This document shows, piece after piece, positions 21,412-34,905 of a stretch of 64,000 nucleotides of DNA. Below the pieces are notes generated by a model, which was not told where the DNA came from, made no database searches, and saw only the letters and a program-made list of their open reading frames with translations. Source of the DNA: Siphlonurus alternatus (lineage: Eukaryota; Arthropoda; Insecta; Ephemeroptera; Siphlonuridae); contig OX463778.1 of assembly GCA_949825025.1 (NCBI GenBank), positions 36,948,571 to 37,012,570 on the forward strand, written 5' to 3'. A program made the translations under genes and the position numbers. Each line of letters begins with the position of its first letter. The first letter of the stretch is position 1.

Positions 21412-24400
21412 CTGCAACAACCACCACAACGATCGTGACATTTCATTCTTTGTGTTAATGAGAACATTTATGAATGAATATATCAATGGCAAACAACAAA
21501 AAAGTTTAATTTATAGATGTAGTGTAAGCTTTGGTTTGACTGGATTCAAAGAAATAAATCTGAGACTGTCTTTTTAAAGTCAAATGTCAAATCTTTAGAG
21601 GAAATTGAAAGGTTATATTCTTCATAATTCATAATTATTAGCACATAATGCTACGTTTATTCAGCCTCTGTGAAGTCCTTCTTTATATAGAAGATAATTT
21701 TGAATTTTTAAAATTAAAATGATTTCATAGTCTATTTTTTTTTTCATAGTCACATCGACATTCATTATAACTTTTAACTTGACAATTTACGAGTAATAGA
21801 GTATTGTCCTCAATTTTTTTTATTGCAGAAATGGATAGAGGGTGCAAAGTTATGCTACCCTGATTTTTTTCAGATTTTTTAGAGCCCGGGAAGTATTTTT
21901 AAAAAATTATTGAAAGTCCTTTTCGTGACGTCACGAGACGCCGCTCCTTAAGAAAGAGATAGGACTTGCCGCCGCGTGACGTCACAAAAAGGACTTTCAA
22001 TAATTTGTTAAAAATAGTTCCAGGTCTCAAAAAAATCTGAAAAAAATCAGGGTAGCATAACTTTGCACCCTCTATCCATTTCTGCAGTAAAAAAAATGGA
22101 GGACAATACTCCATTGTGACAATTATCAAATTGTTATTTAATTTAAAGTTGAAACGATGAATTGATATCAATTTTCCAACTAACATAAAACAAATATTGT
22201 AACATAATATTTATTTTCTTTTCCTAATAATTTTATGACGATTGAAACAATTCACTGACTATAATTTTCCAAACAGCGTTTAATCAAATTTTTTAACAAT
22301 GTTTGTGTTTGTTCAATATTATTTTATTACGATGAATCACAGAGTAAAACAAAACTTAAACTTAAAAAAAAATGCTCTGCTTATGATTTGGGAGTTTGAT
22401 GTTAATCCTACACACCTAAATCTAAACATTAGCTGTCAAATTTATAATGCTGACAGCATTAATAATAAAACAACATAAAACTAGTATTATGATAAATTCA
22501 ATATTTTAAGTCACACAGACAGGTGTCTATTTAGGGTTTCATATTTGTGATAATTTGTCTAATCCGTAACATGACTGACGTCATGGTCTTTGTATTTAGT
22601 AATAGATGTTTATAAACAGTAAATTGCAATTTCACGTATCTTCCGTTACGTTTAATGAAAAACCTTATATTAATTTATAACCGTCAGCAAATTAGGCAAT
22701 CATTTTTTTTTTTTTTTTTTTTCCCACGCTCTGTTTTTATGAAAGAGTTTTGAACAGAAAATAAGATTTGCATTGTTCACGGTAAAGTAGAAACATTATA
22801 TGAAATAAAAATTATATTTGCTATATAATTTATATGAAAATTTTTAAGATAAAATCTTTGATAATTATAAAGTTCCACGGGCGTATTACATCCCCTAGAA
22901 GGTGCAAATATAAGCCCCCATCATCTCTAAAGCTGATGACTGGATTCCTTCTTGAGCCTTATAATGAAATAAACAAATTGTTTTATCCTGTGTCGAAATT
23001 CTGATTGGATGAACTTGATGATTTCAAAGAGAAGCCATGTCTTTTCCTACAAAATTTCTGAAAATTTCAAATTAACATAAAATGTTCCCTCTCACTTCTA
23101 ACACTGACAGCGTTTGGTAACACCCCACATTATTTACTGCATCCACACCACCTACTAATTATCCATTAATTATATCGTTAAAAAGCAATTTTATAATTTT
23201 AAAGGCTTATTTATGTTTTGTTTATTCAAAATTTTGATACAAAAGGGCTTGATTAAATGTCAACACTAACATACAAATTATAACCTAAATCTTTTAGACA
23301 TATGTTGGATTGTATTGCAGTGGAAAATATTTAAAATGTAACTTATTTTATGCTAACACCTTGAAGAATACACTAAGGTTTTCTTCTTCTTGAATTTTCA
23401 TTCTGTGAGTGATGTACAAAAATGTAAAAGAAAAGTCCAAAACTTATTAAAATTCATAGCATTTGAAATGAGGTTTACGTTTGTATGCTTTAATTCTCAA
23501 TTTGAATACGAGAAAATACACTGTGTAGCTTCAAATGATATACATAAAAATAGGAGAAATATTTTTGTAAGACTTTTTAGAAGAAAGTTTTTTTGTGTTG
23601 ACGAGGATGCTTTCTTTATCTCGGAGTATGAGGCTGTGACAGACGGAAATGTTATATTTGATGCACGCGGATGCAGAGCATGAAATTAGATTATTATATT
23701 ATAATCTTTTGCTTGAAAACTCTAAAGTTTTAGATAAATATTTACAGTAAAAGTTAACTGAAATATTTTAAATAAAAATATACCATATGCATGCAAGAAT
23801 GATAAACCTAAAAATATATTCCCAATTAAACATAAATATTCAACGAAATTTTTATTTTTATGTTTCTATATAAATAAGCACTCAAGTTCATGAATTTGGT
23901 TTTAAATTACTTAATTTAACAAAATAAATGTCATACAAATACGTTGTTTTAATATCTAAATCAGAAGTACTAGAAATTAATTTGATTAATTAAAACAAGA
24001 GTGCTCGAGTTTCGTTCAATCCCTTGTACGAGAATATTTCATTACGTTTTGTAGCCACTCATTAATTCAGTAATTTCCGAGGTTAAATGTCAAGCGCTCA
24101 CTGCATGCATGATCTTCAGACACAAACATGAGGTAATTGAAATTAGCTATCTCTAGACAAGGACTCCACATGTGAGCCAGTTATATTAATTTATTAATTT
24201 AGACTATTGCTAAAACTTATAGTTTCTCTCATACTTAAAATACAAAATTGACAATATTTTTTTGTAAATTACATTCAAACATACATGTGTTAAACCTTTC
24301 TTATTAAACATGCAGTATAAAATTTAACCGGATAAAACAAATTTAAAAACTAATATTTTATATTTACAATTGCGTTAGCAAAATTAATCTATATTACAAT

Positions 24401-24749
24401 AATTACAATTAACCTTAATACTTTTATGTATATTTGCATTAATTGGTACTAACAGTAAGCTATTAACAAATCAAATTTCATATTAAGGACTATATTTTTT
24501 AAGTTTATTTCCATAAATTCAGTTTCAATTTACAACCAAATAAAATATTGAAACCTATTAAATTGTTTTCAACGACTGTACGAGTTTTTATTTAATCCTC
24601 TGCCAATGCCATTGCGCAATTGAAAGTTCTATCTAAATATGTCAGGATACTTCCTCAAATCCTGTAAATTTATATGTATAAACCATCGATTTGGGCTTCC
24701 ACCGGTGTGTAGATATTCCCCAAGGTGAAATATAGTGGCCAATACTCAC
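21412..24749 (-). other. DH31 intron between signal-peptide and propeptide exons
   Basis: GT-AG intron of 3338 bases. It holds a palindromic MITE (about 21797-22114) and a poly-T run near 22706-22722. An open stretch at 23390-23683 has no ATG start and no recognised family. The rest is unstructured AT-rich sequence. Confidence 0.8.
21797..22114. mobile_element. Palindromic MITE, family A copy 2
   Basis: Ends GAGTATTGTCCTCAATTTTTTT and inverse; arm ATTGCAGAAATGGATAGAGG; centre TTCGTGACGTCACGAGACGCC...GCGTGACGTCACAAAAAGG. Lies in the long DH31 intron. Best preserved copy. Confidence 0.85.
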
Positions 24750-24829
24750 CCCTCGAGTGGCGCCCCTCTCGCGCACGCCAGTAGAACGACGGTCAGCAGG
24801 GCAAGCAGGGCGGGCAGTCCAGGTCGCAT
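24750..24829 (-). CDS. Dh31: Prepro-DH31, first coding exon (signal peptide)
   Basis: The exon runs from 24836 to 24750 on the minus strand. The acceptor is TGCCCGCAG, followed by 7 bases of 5' UTR and then ATG at 24829-24827. The coding part is 26 codons plus GG, with donor GTGAGT. The N-terminus MRPGLPALLALLTVVLLACA is a classical signal peptide: positive n-region, Leu/Val-rich core, small residues before a likely cut near residue 22. The phase matches the middle exon exactly (GG plus C). Because an acceptor lies 7 bases upstream of the ATG, at least one upstream non-coding exon must exist. Confidence 0.92.
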
Positions 24830-24980
24830 CGTGGACCTGCGGGCACCAACCGAGCACCACATCAGTCAGGCGGGAGAATGCAATCAATCTTGCCGAGGAT
24901 AGAGAGAGCATATTGAAAGAGGAAATCGATGATATCATGTGTTGTAGACATATCACCTCACCAGAAAGACAAAAAGAAAA

Positions 24981-27190
24981 AGTGATACCTCAAAAATTGA
25001 CTTTTGACTATATTTCTAAGATAAAAAGAAAATTCTGACAATTGATGTGTAAATAACCAAGAGGCAAATGTGGTCGCTATTAGGTTTCGCGAGCGCCAGT
25101 CTTATATATTTCTATTATAGTCAGTGATAAAAATCATAGGTTTTATAATTTACTTCATTTTTAAAATGAAAATGCCAAGAAAATAATTTAAAAGTGTCCT
25201 GCAGCTTTTATTTAATAATGTATATGTATAATGTAAATTATCGCATAAAATATAACGCAAAAAGAAGATGTAATTACTTTTAAATCTTTCTGTTCAATTC
25301 TCATATTGACAAGTGTTATGAATTATTATTAATTATAAATATATGGATTGTTATAAATTATAAATATTAAATAAACACGCACTGAATTGAAAAAACTTCT
25401 TTAAAATAATAATAAATTTATATTTTGTTAGCTATAAAAAGTTACATGGATTAAATTTAACACTAAAAAATTCAACAAATGAATTGTATTTATTTTATAT
25501 AAAAAATACTAACGAATAAAAACTTCTTTTAAGGTATAACCTGAGAATTTGTCTGTCAAGGTCAAGAGGCGTGGCTATAGTGGCAACACTGTTTGCATTG
25601 GAATGCGAATAATTTTTTAGGAGGGGGTGGTGACATCAGTCCTTGAGAACGTTGCCACATTTCTCATCACATATAGGAAACGATCATCGCCCCGGTTCAA
25701 AATATATGAAAACAATTCAGAAAAATAGTCTAAAAAATTAGGTTTTAGTAAAAAAAAAAAGTAAAAGAATCTGCTGTATAGTTTTTTGCAATGCTAATTA
25801 ACAAATTTAACATTGGAAGGATACAAAATTCTCATTTAAATAAATTAATTATAATTAAACCAACGGTTAAAAAATTCCGAAAAAATTCAGAGCTAATTTG
25901 ACGATTGTTGTAAGTCCACCAAATTAATTTGAAGAAAATCTGTTGTAGCGAATTTTTCATCCAAATTTCTCAGGTTAAGCCTTAAATCCAATTTTTTTAT
26001 CTCACATTTTTTTTTCTACATTAATTTTTTTAAAAGTTTTAATTTATCACATTTATTTGTCAACAAAAACCTAATCTCTTAGTTTTTCCAATTTCAATTA
26101 CAGTTGGCGACTGAATGTAGAGCGATGAACCCAGCACAACACGAAGTGAATAGAACCCATTTGCCACGTCACTCGTGAGAACCCACGTCAAGCGCAACAT
26201 GCTCAAAGTCACAATTGTTGACTCTTGAGCTTTCCGGCACCTTGCTTGGACATGTTGGGATGGATTAAAAAGTGTATTGAAATGTACTTGAATCTTTGAT
26301 ACTGCCGAGCTAAACATTCTTACAGCCATCACCACCATAGTGACATATACATAAAAAAAACATATTTTTATAAAAAAAAAACTGTTAGCAACGTAGTTCT
26401 AGAATTAAAGGTAAACATTTTAATTTTATCCATATTCATAAACATGTGACATTTTGGTCGATGAAGAACGCGTCTCATAGTTGTGACAAGTAAGGTTTTA
26501 GCTTGTCACATTCAAGTACTCCTTTACATAATTACTGGCATCCTTTGTAAACTAACAGTGTCACAACATGTAGTTGATTGACGGCAGTTGTTACAAATAT
26601 AAACGTAGCATTAAGAAAACACAATGTGCCACACATGCTTTTATATATATATGCATGTCTATATTCGAGTTTGAGTCAAAACATCCATTGCTCAAATCTT
26701 TCTATCTTTGAACTTAAATATATAAATCATTTTGTTATTAAAATGAATTATATCTTTGGTATCAATAAATAAAAATCAATTTTTTGTGATTTTACTTTAT
26801 TATTTTATATTATTTTTTATGTCACTATACAGTATAAAAATATTATATTTATTATAGAGATAAAATAGAAATATAATAGGCATTATAATAATATCATGGA
26901 TCTACAATTATTTTTGTATCTTATTTTCTTTTTTAATAAAACATGCGCCTTATACAAAAATCAATTTCACTTTTTTTTTTTTTTTTTTTTTTTTTTTTCT
27001 TTACATTATTTATCAATATTGTAAGGATGGTAAAATCCTTGAAAATAAGTGTTATATATATTTTAAATATCACTTCAAGTATATTTAATTTTATGATATG
27101 AAAAAAATATATACATATTTTTCTTTTCAAGTTTTCTTTTATTACTTTTTTCTTAAGCACCGCCTGATAGGGTATGCAACTTTTTACTCA
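24981..27190. other. Interval upstream of the DH31 coding exons
   Basis: AT-rich, presumably the DH31 5' intron. A T-run of about 28 lies at 26971-26998. A minus-strand open frame at 26060-26338 has no recognised family and no convincing splice sites. Confidence 0.4.
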
Positions 27191-27191
27191 C

Positions 27192-27410
27192 TTATGCAAA
27201 GCGGGTTGCGGCTCTAGTCTCGACAAGGCGTCAACACAGGAGGGGACCAAAAAGCTTTGAAAGAGTGTAACGTAAAAATTTACTTAACAAAACATGTGTG
27301 ATCGAAAAGCAATAAAAACTTCAAGTGCGGTTCTTGCTGAGAGCTAGTGACTCAGATGGGGAGGAGGTGGAGCAGGGCGGACAAGCGGGCGCTGTTTGTT
27401 AGCTCTCAAG
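27192..27410 (-). other. Putative non-coding first exon of DH31
   Basis: GC-richer block about 2.4 kb upstream of the signal-peptide exon. On the minus strand it ends at a good donor, CATAA|GTGAGTAAA (GT at 27191-27190). The right edge is approximate and is set from the TATA-like box at 27435-27441. The block has one ATG (27295-27293) that opens a three-codon upstream ORF (MFC, stop). DH31 needs an upstream 5' UTR exon, and this is the nearest block with a strand-correct donor and promoter-like sequence. The link to DH31 is inference. Confidence 0.4.
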
Positions 27411-27434
27411 TCGCGGGAGGAGATCCACGCGCCT

Positions 27435-27441
27435 CCATATA
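27435..27441 (-). promoter_or_regulatory. TATA-like box of the putative DH31 promoter
   Basis: The minus strand reads AGTATATGGAGG. It stands just upstream of a GC-rich exon-like block with a good donor. It deviates from TATAAA at the last positions, so the call is tentative. Confidence 0.3.
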
Positions 27442-27559
27442 CTTTGCCCGGCTAGAATTGCACGTGCATTATTGAGGCAGTGGCAGAAAGCGGAAAGTGT
27501 GTGTGCTCGCTAGAGAAGCACGTCGCGTCACATGGGAATCTGCTATACCTTTCTCGTGA

Positions 27560-27567
27560 TGACGTCA
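27560..27567. promoter_or_regulatory. Full palindromic CRE, TGACGTCA, plus nearby E-box
   Basis: A perfect TGACGTCA cAMP-response element lies about 120 bases upstream of the TATA-like box, and a CACGTG E-box lies at 27461-27466. Both sites are strand-symmetric and are typical of neuropeptide promoters. The same octamer also occurs inside two MITEs in this window, so single sites carry little weight. Confidence 0.35.
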
Positions 27568-28085
27568 CTCAAGTCCATCATACCTTGCAATGTTCATTAA
27601 CAGAGCTTGTAAAAGTATTCCATGAGGTGTCATTCTGCAATAGACTCGAATGTGAAGGATACAGTTATATGTATATAAAAAAAATTTGAGTGGATAATAT
27701 TGATTGCTTATTGATTTTAAATGACATTGGGAGAAGGTAGTGGCGATATATTGAAATATAAGAATCATTTTATTTTACTGCATAGAGAATATTAATAAAA
27801 ATAATTATAGGTTATATGATAATTGAAATATCAGTAAATTATATCTACATTTATTGTTCGTTTATGTGGCACATATTACTTTTATTAGAATTTATAAAAT
27901 TTCACACAAAATATTATTTTTTATGCCTTATTAAATCTCTAATACAAAATATTATATTATACTTGGATACATGCAGATCAACCTATAAAGGTGGTATTTT
28001 CAGCTTGCAGCCGAAAAATATGCAAATCTTCCTAATTTTTTAATTAATTTAACATATCCGTCATCGAATACATAATGAACAACCT

Positions 28086-28409
28086 GCATGAAAATTTTTT
28101 ATTGCAAAAATGAATAGAGGGTACCAAATACTATTCTGATTTTTTTTCCAGATTATTTTTGAGTTCCGGAACTATTTTTAAATAACTATTGAAAGTTCTG
28201 TAAGTTATGTTGCCCCCATCCCCCCGGATCATTAATAAAAAAGATAGGGCCTAGACGCCTACTGATGCCTCTAGGGGGCGTGGCGAAACTTTAAAAAATT
28301 ATTCAAAAATACGAGTAGTTACGGACTTAAAAAAAACTGAACAAAAATTAGAGTAGCATAATTTGGTATATACCCTTTATTCATTTCTGCAATAAACAAA
28401 TTTCATGCA
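28086..28409. mobile_element. Palindromic MITE, family A copy 3 (diverged)
   Basis: Ends GCATGAAAATTTTTTATTGCAAAAATGAATAGAGGGTA and inverse (shown as ends only); arms keep GGAACTATTTTTAAATAACTATTGAAAGTTC. The centre is replaced by a CCCCCATCCCCCC / GGGGGCGTGG block instead of the CRE-like core. Confidence 0.75.
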
Positions 28410-29340
28410 TGTTGTCCATTATCTTTATCGTGAGCGTTGCGAAGTGGCTACAACGTTACACACACACAAACAAAATACCTCTGTATAGTACCAGTAGTTT
28501 TTTCACGGGATCATCTCCCTTTGAAGATGACTAACGTGGGTGTAAAAACGCGAGGCTTTGTTGTGAAATCAGCCGAGCGGTCTTTCGCATTTATTTCTCC
28601 GGACGATGGAATTTGATTGATCCGTGTGTCAATATATATATATCACCACAAGTTTTATAAAAATTATTTTACTCGTACAATAAAACTTAAATAAAAACTA
28701 TTTTCCCAGTATTATATAAAAAATTTAACACACAACTCCAAGAAAAACTTCTTATTGGTTCATTGAATTATTTTTTTATAACTTTAACTTTTAAAAAAAT
28801 CATAATAATTAGATTAACTGAACACTACAATCATATTTCTTTTTATTGACATAATATTTTTATTTATCTTTTAAAATGTTAAACTTCTACTATATATAAA
28901 AAAATGAAAACTTTCTTAAGGATTACATTATAAATATTGTATCACCGTATTAAATTAAAACTATGTGTTTTTATTTGACTGATAAAAAAAAAAATCTCTT
29001 TCAGAGCTCTAATGGATCAATGTTATTTTTTGTAATGCTACCGTTGCTATATAATATATAAGTTTAATATATATTTTCCCTCAGTACGTTGTAAAATTTT
29101 TATAGTAGCTGAGTACCATATATATATATATATATATATATTGGCTGTGTTATATCTAATACTATATAATGCACATGGGGTTTTCATATAATATCAGTGT
29201 TAAAACGAGCTGTGTAAACTCGATTGCTGTGAGTGGTATTATATGGTGGTAGAAACGTGTCGTGTAGCGTGCATTATTGATGCGTTTCGCGCGTCACTCG
29301 GCTTATGTGATACTTGGACCGGTGTCTCTTAGTGCCCTTA

Positions 29341-29481
<141 letters not shown>

Positions 29482-30880
29482 GGGTTATGCCGACGCCTGG
29501 AGACACAACAGAACATAAAGCATGGCCAACAATATTTGTACATTAAACAACACAGGTCACGTCTTCTGCATTTGCCATGACGGTGTCCCGTTACGGTCCA
29601 TGTGAACTCTTAAGCCTAGTTCTCAAAAGAGAACACAAACATCCCTTGCCGTCTAGTAGCTCTTACAAGATCAAATATTTTATCTTTGAAAATGTTGACA
29701 CACAATCTTGTATCAAATATCTTAAGATTTTAATTATAATTTAAATTAAATTTGTTAAATATTTGGAATATTGTCTCATACAGTCATTATACCATATAAA
29801 AGTTTTCTCTTGCTTGATATTGTCTTGAATTAAAAGTTTTATATAGAAATAGAGACATTTTGAAGAAGGTTGAATTTAATACACTTATTTATTATTTACA
29901 ACGTTTTCATAGAAAAAAAATAGTCATAAACTTTTAAATAAAATGTTCAAAAGTAAAAAAAATAAATAAAAAAAATACTGTGTTATAACATATCATGTCA
30001 CTGTGATTTCAAAAATGTAAGAATAAATCTGTTTTATTATTGCAATTTACTAAGAGACCATGATGCAATAATTGAACTAAACTAAAACATGCTATATATA
30101 TTAGATTTGAATTTTTTAGGTAACATAATTTGCACAATTCTTTTCCTTATAAAAATATTTAACTTTCTTCAGAAAAAAATGTTAATTGTCTTCATGCGTA
30201 CGTCGAGCTACAATTACAATTATTAATTACAACATTTCAATCAATAATTTAAAAATGACTATTATTGTCAACTTACTGAGTATTTCTTCGTAAAACATGC
30301 ATAGGTTTTTAGAGAAAACAATTACCATATCAAACTCTCTAATGGTTTTGTGGTTCACTCACTGTGTTGTAATTCACTTCAAACTGGTGCATTATTTACA
30401 TCCGTACAGTAACTATGTATAATGATTATTGATAGACGTTTTTACACCAGCCTGAATTCCCTTTACAATTTTAATTCCTTTTCCATTTGTGATTTATCTT
30501 TTACGGAGCAGAATCAAGCTTGTTGACATTTTTAATTATTCAAAATCTTAATATAGAAGATCGAATCTACTATCAAAAGATAGTGAGACACTGAGCTGGG
30601 AGCTAAGCCTGACATTTTGCTTGACTGATCTCATATTCCTTATATTGGCTGATGTTTGACGCGCCAAACTGAGGGTCACGTTTCGCTGTCAAATAAAGTG
30701 AAGGTTTTTAGCGAACGTCGGACCTTCTTTTGATCGTGCTGAGCGTCAAACTTCTCCTTTGAATATTTGAAATGTGATGACACCTTTTTGATAATAGCTG
30801 TAATGTTAGTATCACAAGCTGAAAAATTTAGGATCTGATTTTTATTCTGTTAATATTTCTGTTTTGCTAGCTATATTTTC

Positions 30881-30883
<3 letters not shown>

Positions 30884-30968
<85 letters not shown>
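30884..30968 (+). repeat. TC microsatellite, about 85 bases
   Basis: Perfect TC repeat followed by TTTTGCTTCGATATCAG, which could act as a splice acceptor for a plus-strand exon. No matching donor was identified. Confidence 0.9.
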
Positions 30969-30976
<8 letters not shown>

Positions 30977-31888
30977 TTTGCTTCGATATCAGGAACGTCC
31001 TTCAGGAATAAAAAGGCTGACGTCACAGTTGTCCCTCTCAGGACCTACTGTAAAACAACTTAAACACGCTCAAAGATAAAGTGAAGAATCAAAAGTTTCA
31101 AAGTTAAAAGATAATATCGATAGTAAAGAAGTCTTTCCATCGGAAGAAATGTTATACAAAAAGAAAAAAAAATATAAGTGAATAAAGTCAAACGATTCTT
31201 TTAGACGGCTCAAGTATTATTATATATGCTGACATATTTGAAATATTTTCAATACAATTTATTTCTGTGGTTCATAAAAAGTTATTATTTGAAAGTTTAT
31301 ATGATTTGGAAACTAAATTTTTGTCTTACTCAAAGACAATGTAGTATAGCTAAGGGCATGTTCATCTCTGTGTACTAACATGTCAAGTTTTAGCTCCAAA
31401 GGCCCCGGGTATACACGCGGCAGACAAAGCACAACTTGCAGTACGTCATCTCTAGCGCATGATAGACCACGTTTTGTTCCTAACATATCTGTTACAATTT
31501 ATCGTAACGGCCTGGAAAACACTTGAGTGTGGAAACATTTTTATTTATCTAAACATTATTAACTTCAGGTGTTGAAATTTATTTTTTTTTATGCTACATT
31601 TGTATGTTTTGATAACAACACAAAAAAATGACAAAAAACATGCTGACTAAAAAAAAATCACTCTTAAATTTGTTTAGACGACATTTATTACTTCGCAGTG
31701 GTATTATTAAAAGAGTATATAAAGTACTATAAACGTTGATAACCAAATCAATACATGTCTTGGTATTAAACTGCATGAAGTTTGGATATATATTTTTTTT
31801 AATTATGTGTACTGAAAATAGTATTTCTTTATTGAATTGAATTGATTTGATTTGATTTTTTTTTTTTTTTTTTTTTTTTTTCTTGCAG

Positions 31889-32100
31889 GTTACTTTTTTC
31901 TAGCGAAACTTCGTCAGTTTCTGCGATGGTCCCGTTTTAACTTCACATGTCTAAGGATCTTCTTTCTTTTCAAGAGCACCGCTTTAATAAACAATATAAG
32001 GAAGATTGGCTGTAAGAGGAGAAAGGAACGAGAGAAGAAATTTCTCCGTGTTCACTTGGGAAAGTAGAGTACACCTTCATCAAGACAGCCGGCACTAATT
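31889..32100 (+). other. Exon-like block with strong splice sites, likely non-coding
   Basis: A run of about 23 T then CTTGCAG forms a strong acceptor, and ATT|GTAAGTGCG is a strong donor 212 bases later. All three frames contain stops; the longest open part gives a very basic segment (CKRRKEREKKFL) that ends in the exon. It is best read as an exon of a non-coding transcript or a 5' UTR exon. The T-run acceptor could be coincidental. Confidence 0.35.
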
Positions 32101-34847
32101 GTAAGTGCGACCTATAATTTTAACTTAATAGATTAAACCTAAAAATTGCACTTTTCTGACTGCTTTTTTTCGTGTTTGTTTCGGAAACTTAATTAATTGG
32201 AAGCACAAATATTGTTTTTTAAGATTTTTTTAAGGTGTCCTCTCAAAATGCGCGCCATCTATAATATCACGTGCACTTTCACATGAAAATCCCTTAAATT
32301 TATTTCATTTTTTTATGCGTCTAATTGAAAGTCAATTTCATCACGTAGTGAATTGCAACAACTCTTGCATAACTAATACCTTATTTCCTTTTAATAGAAT
32401 AAATATTTATAATATATAGGGTTACACTTTTAATAAAAAAATACATATAGAGTAATTTTTTATTTTACAATGAAAGAATAACAGAAAAATAATCTTATTA
32501 ATTATATTTTTAAAATAGTTAGCTAAATAAAATTTATTTAAAAAAAGTTTACTTAAAATAAACAAACATTGAACATTAGACTACTTGAAACATTGTAAGT
32601 TGTTCATTTGTAAAATTTGTCTATCATGCAGCATTTTTTACTTGAATTTACAAAACTTACCCCCATATGATATAACATCATACCCTTGTATTGATATTGT
32701 ATGGAAATATTATATATAGAAGCCTAATATAAGATCATGTGCCATTATATATATGAATGGTATATATAATCGGATCCACTTGACGCGACGCTGACGGCTT
32801 GATCCTGTTAGGGCAATCATATTGGCTAGCCGGAAAGGGAGAGGTCAAGGGGCGTGACCTCTGACCGGAAGGGGAGGGAGGGAGGGTGATTCAACCGGTG
32901 CTAAAACCCCTTATATCGCAGCAACCAGCGCCACAAAAGTCTCTTCAATTGCAATATTTATCAACAAAAGCAAAAAAATTACTTTCTGAATCGAATCGTA
33001 TTTCAATAGAATTTATTTGTAAAAGAGTAATACAAATTGTCAATTTTATAAAAAATAAGTTATTATAAAAAATAAGTTATTATAAGGAAAAAAGCAAAAA
33101 TAAAAAGTTGAACTTCAGTAATATACTGTATATGAAGTGAACATGCATGTCTCTATCTAAAACTTTGAAATGTACTGTAAGCGACTTAACTATATAGATG
33201 TATGGCAATCAACTTAATTGTTCGTTAGTGCAAACTGACGTGAGGTGAAACAAAAGCCCCAAACATAACATCTGCTACAGCCCTGCATTATTTTGTCGTA
33301 GTCGAGTTTGTGCTTCACTGCAATTAATTAATATTGGTAATTGTTTGCAGTGGCTAGCCAAGTCTAATTGCTGGTTGCAACTCTCTCTGACATTTTAATT
33401 ATGTTTTTATTCTCAGTACTCGTACACACTTGACCCACATTTCAATCTGTAGTTAATATTTTAAATTAATTTCCAGTTTCAATAATTACCAATACTTGAT
33501 TAAACCTATTTTTTAACAATTATAATTTAGTCTACATCGCCACTCACCATACTCCTGAATGTTTTTAATACATATAATGAAAGGTATTACTTTTAACAAG
33601 CATTCCATGGACAACATTGCAGGATATAGGGTCCTTCAAACCGTCCACCTTTCTGTTCTGCATTTTGTAAAATTATCAATGATTTTTTATTCGATATTAC
33701 CAAGAATTAGAAAATGCCTTACCGAGTGATTCATCATCCAGTTTTTTATCATGTCACCAGTAATAAAAAAAGAATGTACAGGTATACAGTATACACTGTC
33801 AATCATTTTGTGATATACGTCATGTATTATAAAGAAGGTAATATGTTCAATATTTTACCAAATGTTGAAAGGAGTTATTGATTTTTGAATAATATATATG
33901 CCTTAACGTTACGTTAGTTGAAGCCTTGAATAAATAGATTATCTACAAGGTTTAGGAGAGAAAAACGGTAGTCAAACTGCACGCCTGTAGAAAAACTAAT
34001 TGCATCTTTGCTCGGTGTATAATCTGTTATTATAATAGTGCCTTGTGTTGCTGCATAGTGGATCCTCCATAAAGACCAAGGGTGATATGTGAAGAGCACA
34101 CAGTTTTGTAAAACAATGTTAATTAATGTTATACTTAAGCCAATGTAGTGTGTATAAGCATCAAGAATTATCATTAAAATTAAAATTTTATTTATTGTCT
34201 TTATATTCATAAATATAAACTAAGTTTATATCCTTTAGGATTTAAGAAAATGAATAAACAAATTTCCATTTCGTTTTAACTTTTAAATATGTAAATCACA
34301 AGAAATAAAACACTATTTCTTTTTATACGGAAATGAAATAAAAATTTTAAGCAATGTAATTATAGCAATACCATTTTTCCATACGTCACTATTATAACTC
34401 AAAATTATATTTATTTATTTGAAATTGATTCAATTTTAGAATTTATAAAGCAATTTTATATTCAATCAATAATTTCTGCAATATAAAAATTAAGTTTAAA
34501 TACTTTAAATATTATAAATGTAAATTTTAACAGAAAAATAATATATACCCATGTAACATATGTCGGATAAACAACGCATTCCATTGGATGTTTTGGTCTT
34601 GGAAATTTTGAGTTGCTTAAGATACGTTGCGAAAACAGAAAAGTTACGTTTATCACAATTATACTTAGAATAATGAAAAAATATAAAGAAATGTAAAAAC
34701 TTATTTAGCTGAAGTTAATTATTCACTTCTTGATTTTTTTTTTTCATTTTTTTTTTATAAAAAGGTGAGTCGGCAATAGGTATATCATACGTTATTAAAT
34801 CATATCGTAAGTTATGCATAAAATCGCAGGTTTAAACGTTTATATAC
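32101..34847. other. AT-rich spacer
   Basis: No gene recognised. A GC-richer patch at 32770-32920 has an inverted GAGGTCA...TGACCTC pair. A minus-strand frame at 33914-34210 reads protein-like in part (SLWRIHYAATQG) but lacks a clear acceptor. Confidence 0.4.

Positions 34848-34902
<55 letters not shown>
34848..34902. repeat. TA microsatellite
   Basis: About 27 TA units. Confidence 0.9.

Positions 34903-34905
<3 letters not shown>

Noticed and set aside
23390..23683. 97-codon plus-strand frame in a DH31 intron
   Set aside because: No ATG start and no family match; opposite strand to the host gene.
26060..26338. 92-codon minus-strand frame
   Set aside because: No family features and no strong splice sites; consistent with chance in a slightly GC-richer patch.
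33914..34210. 98-codon minus-strand frame with SLWRIHYAATQG
   Set aside because: Partly protein-like, but AT-rich start, no clear acceptor and no recognised homologue.
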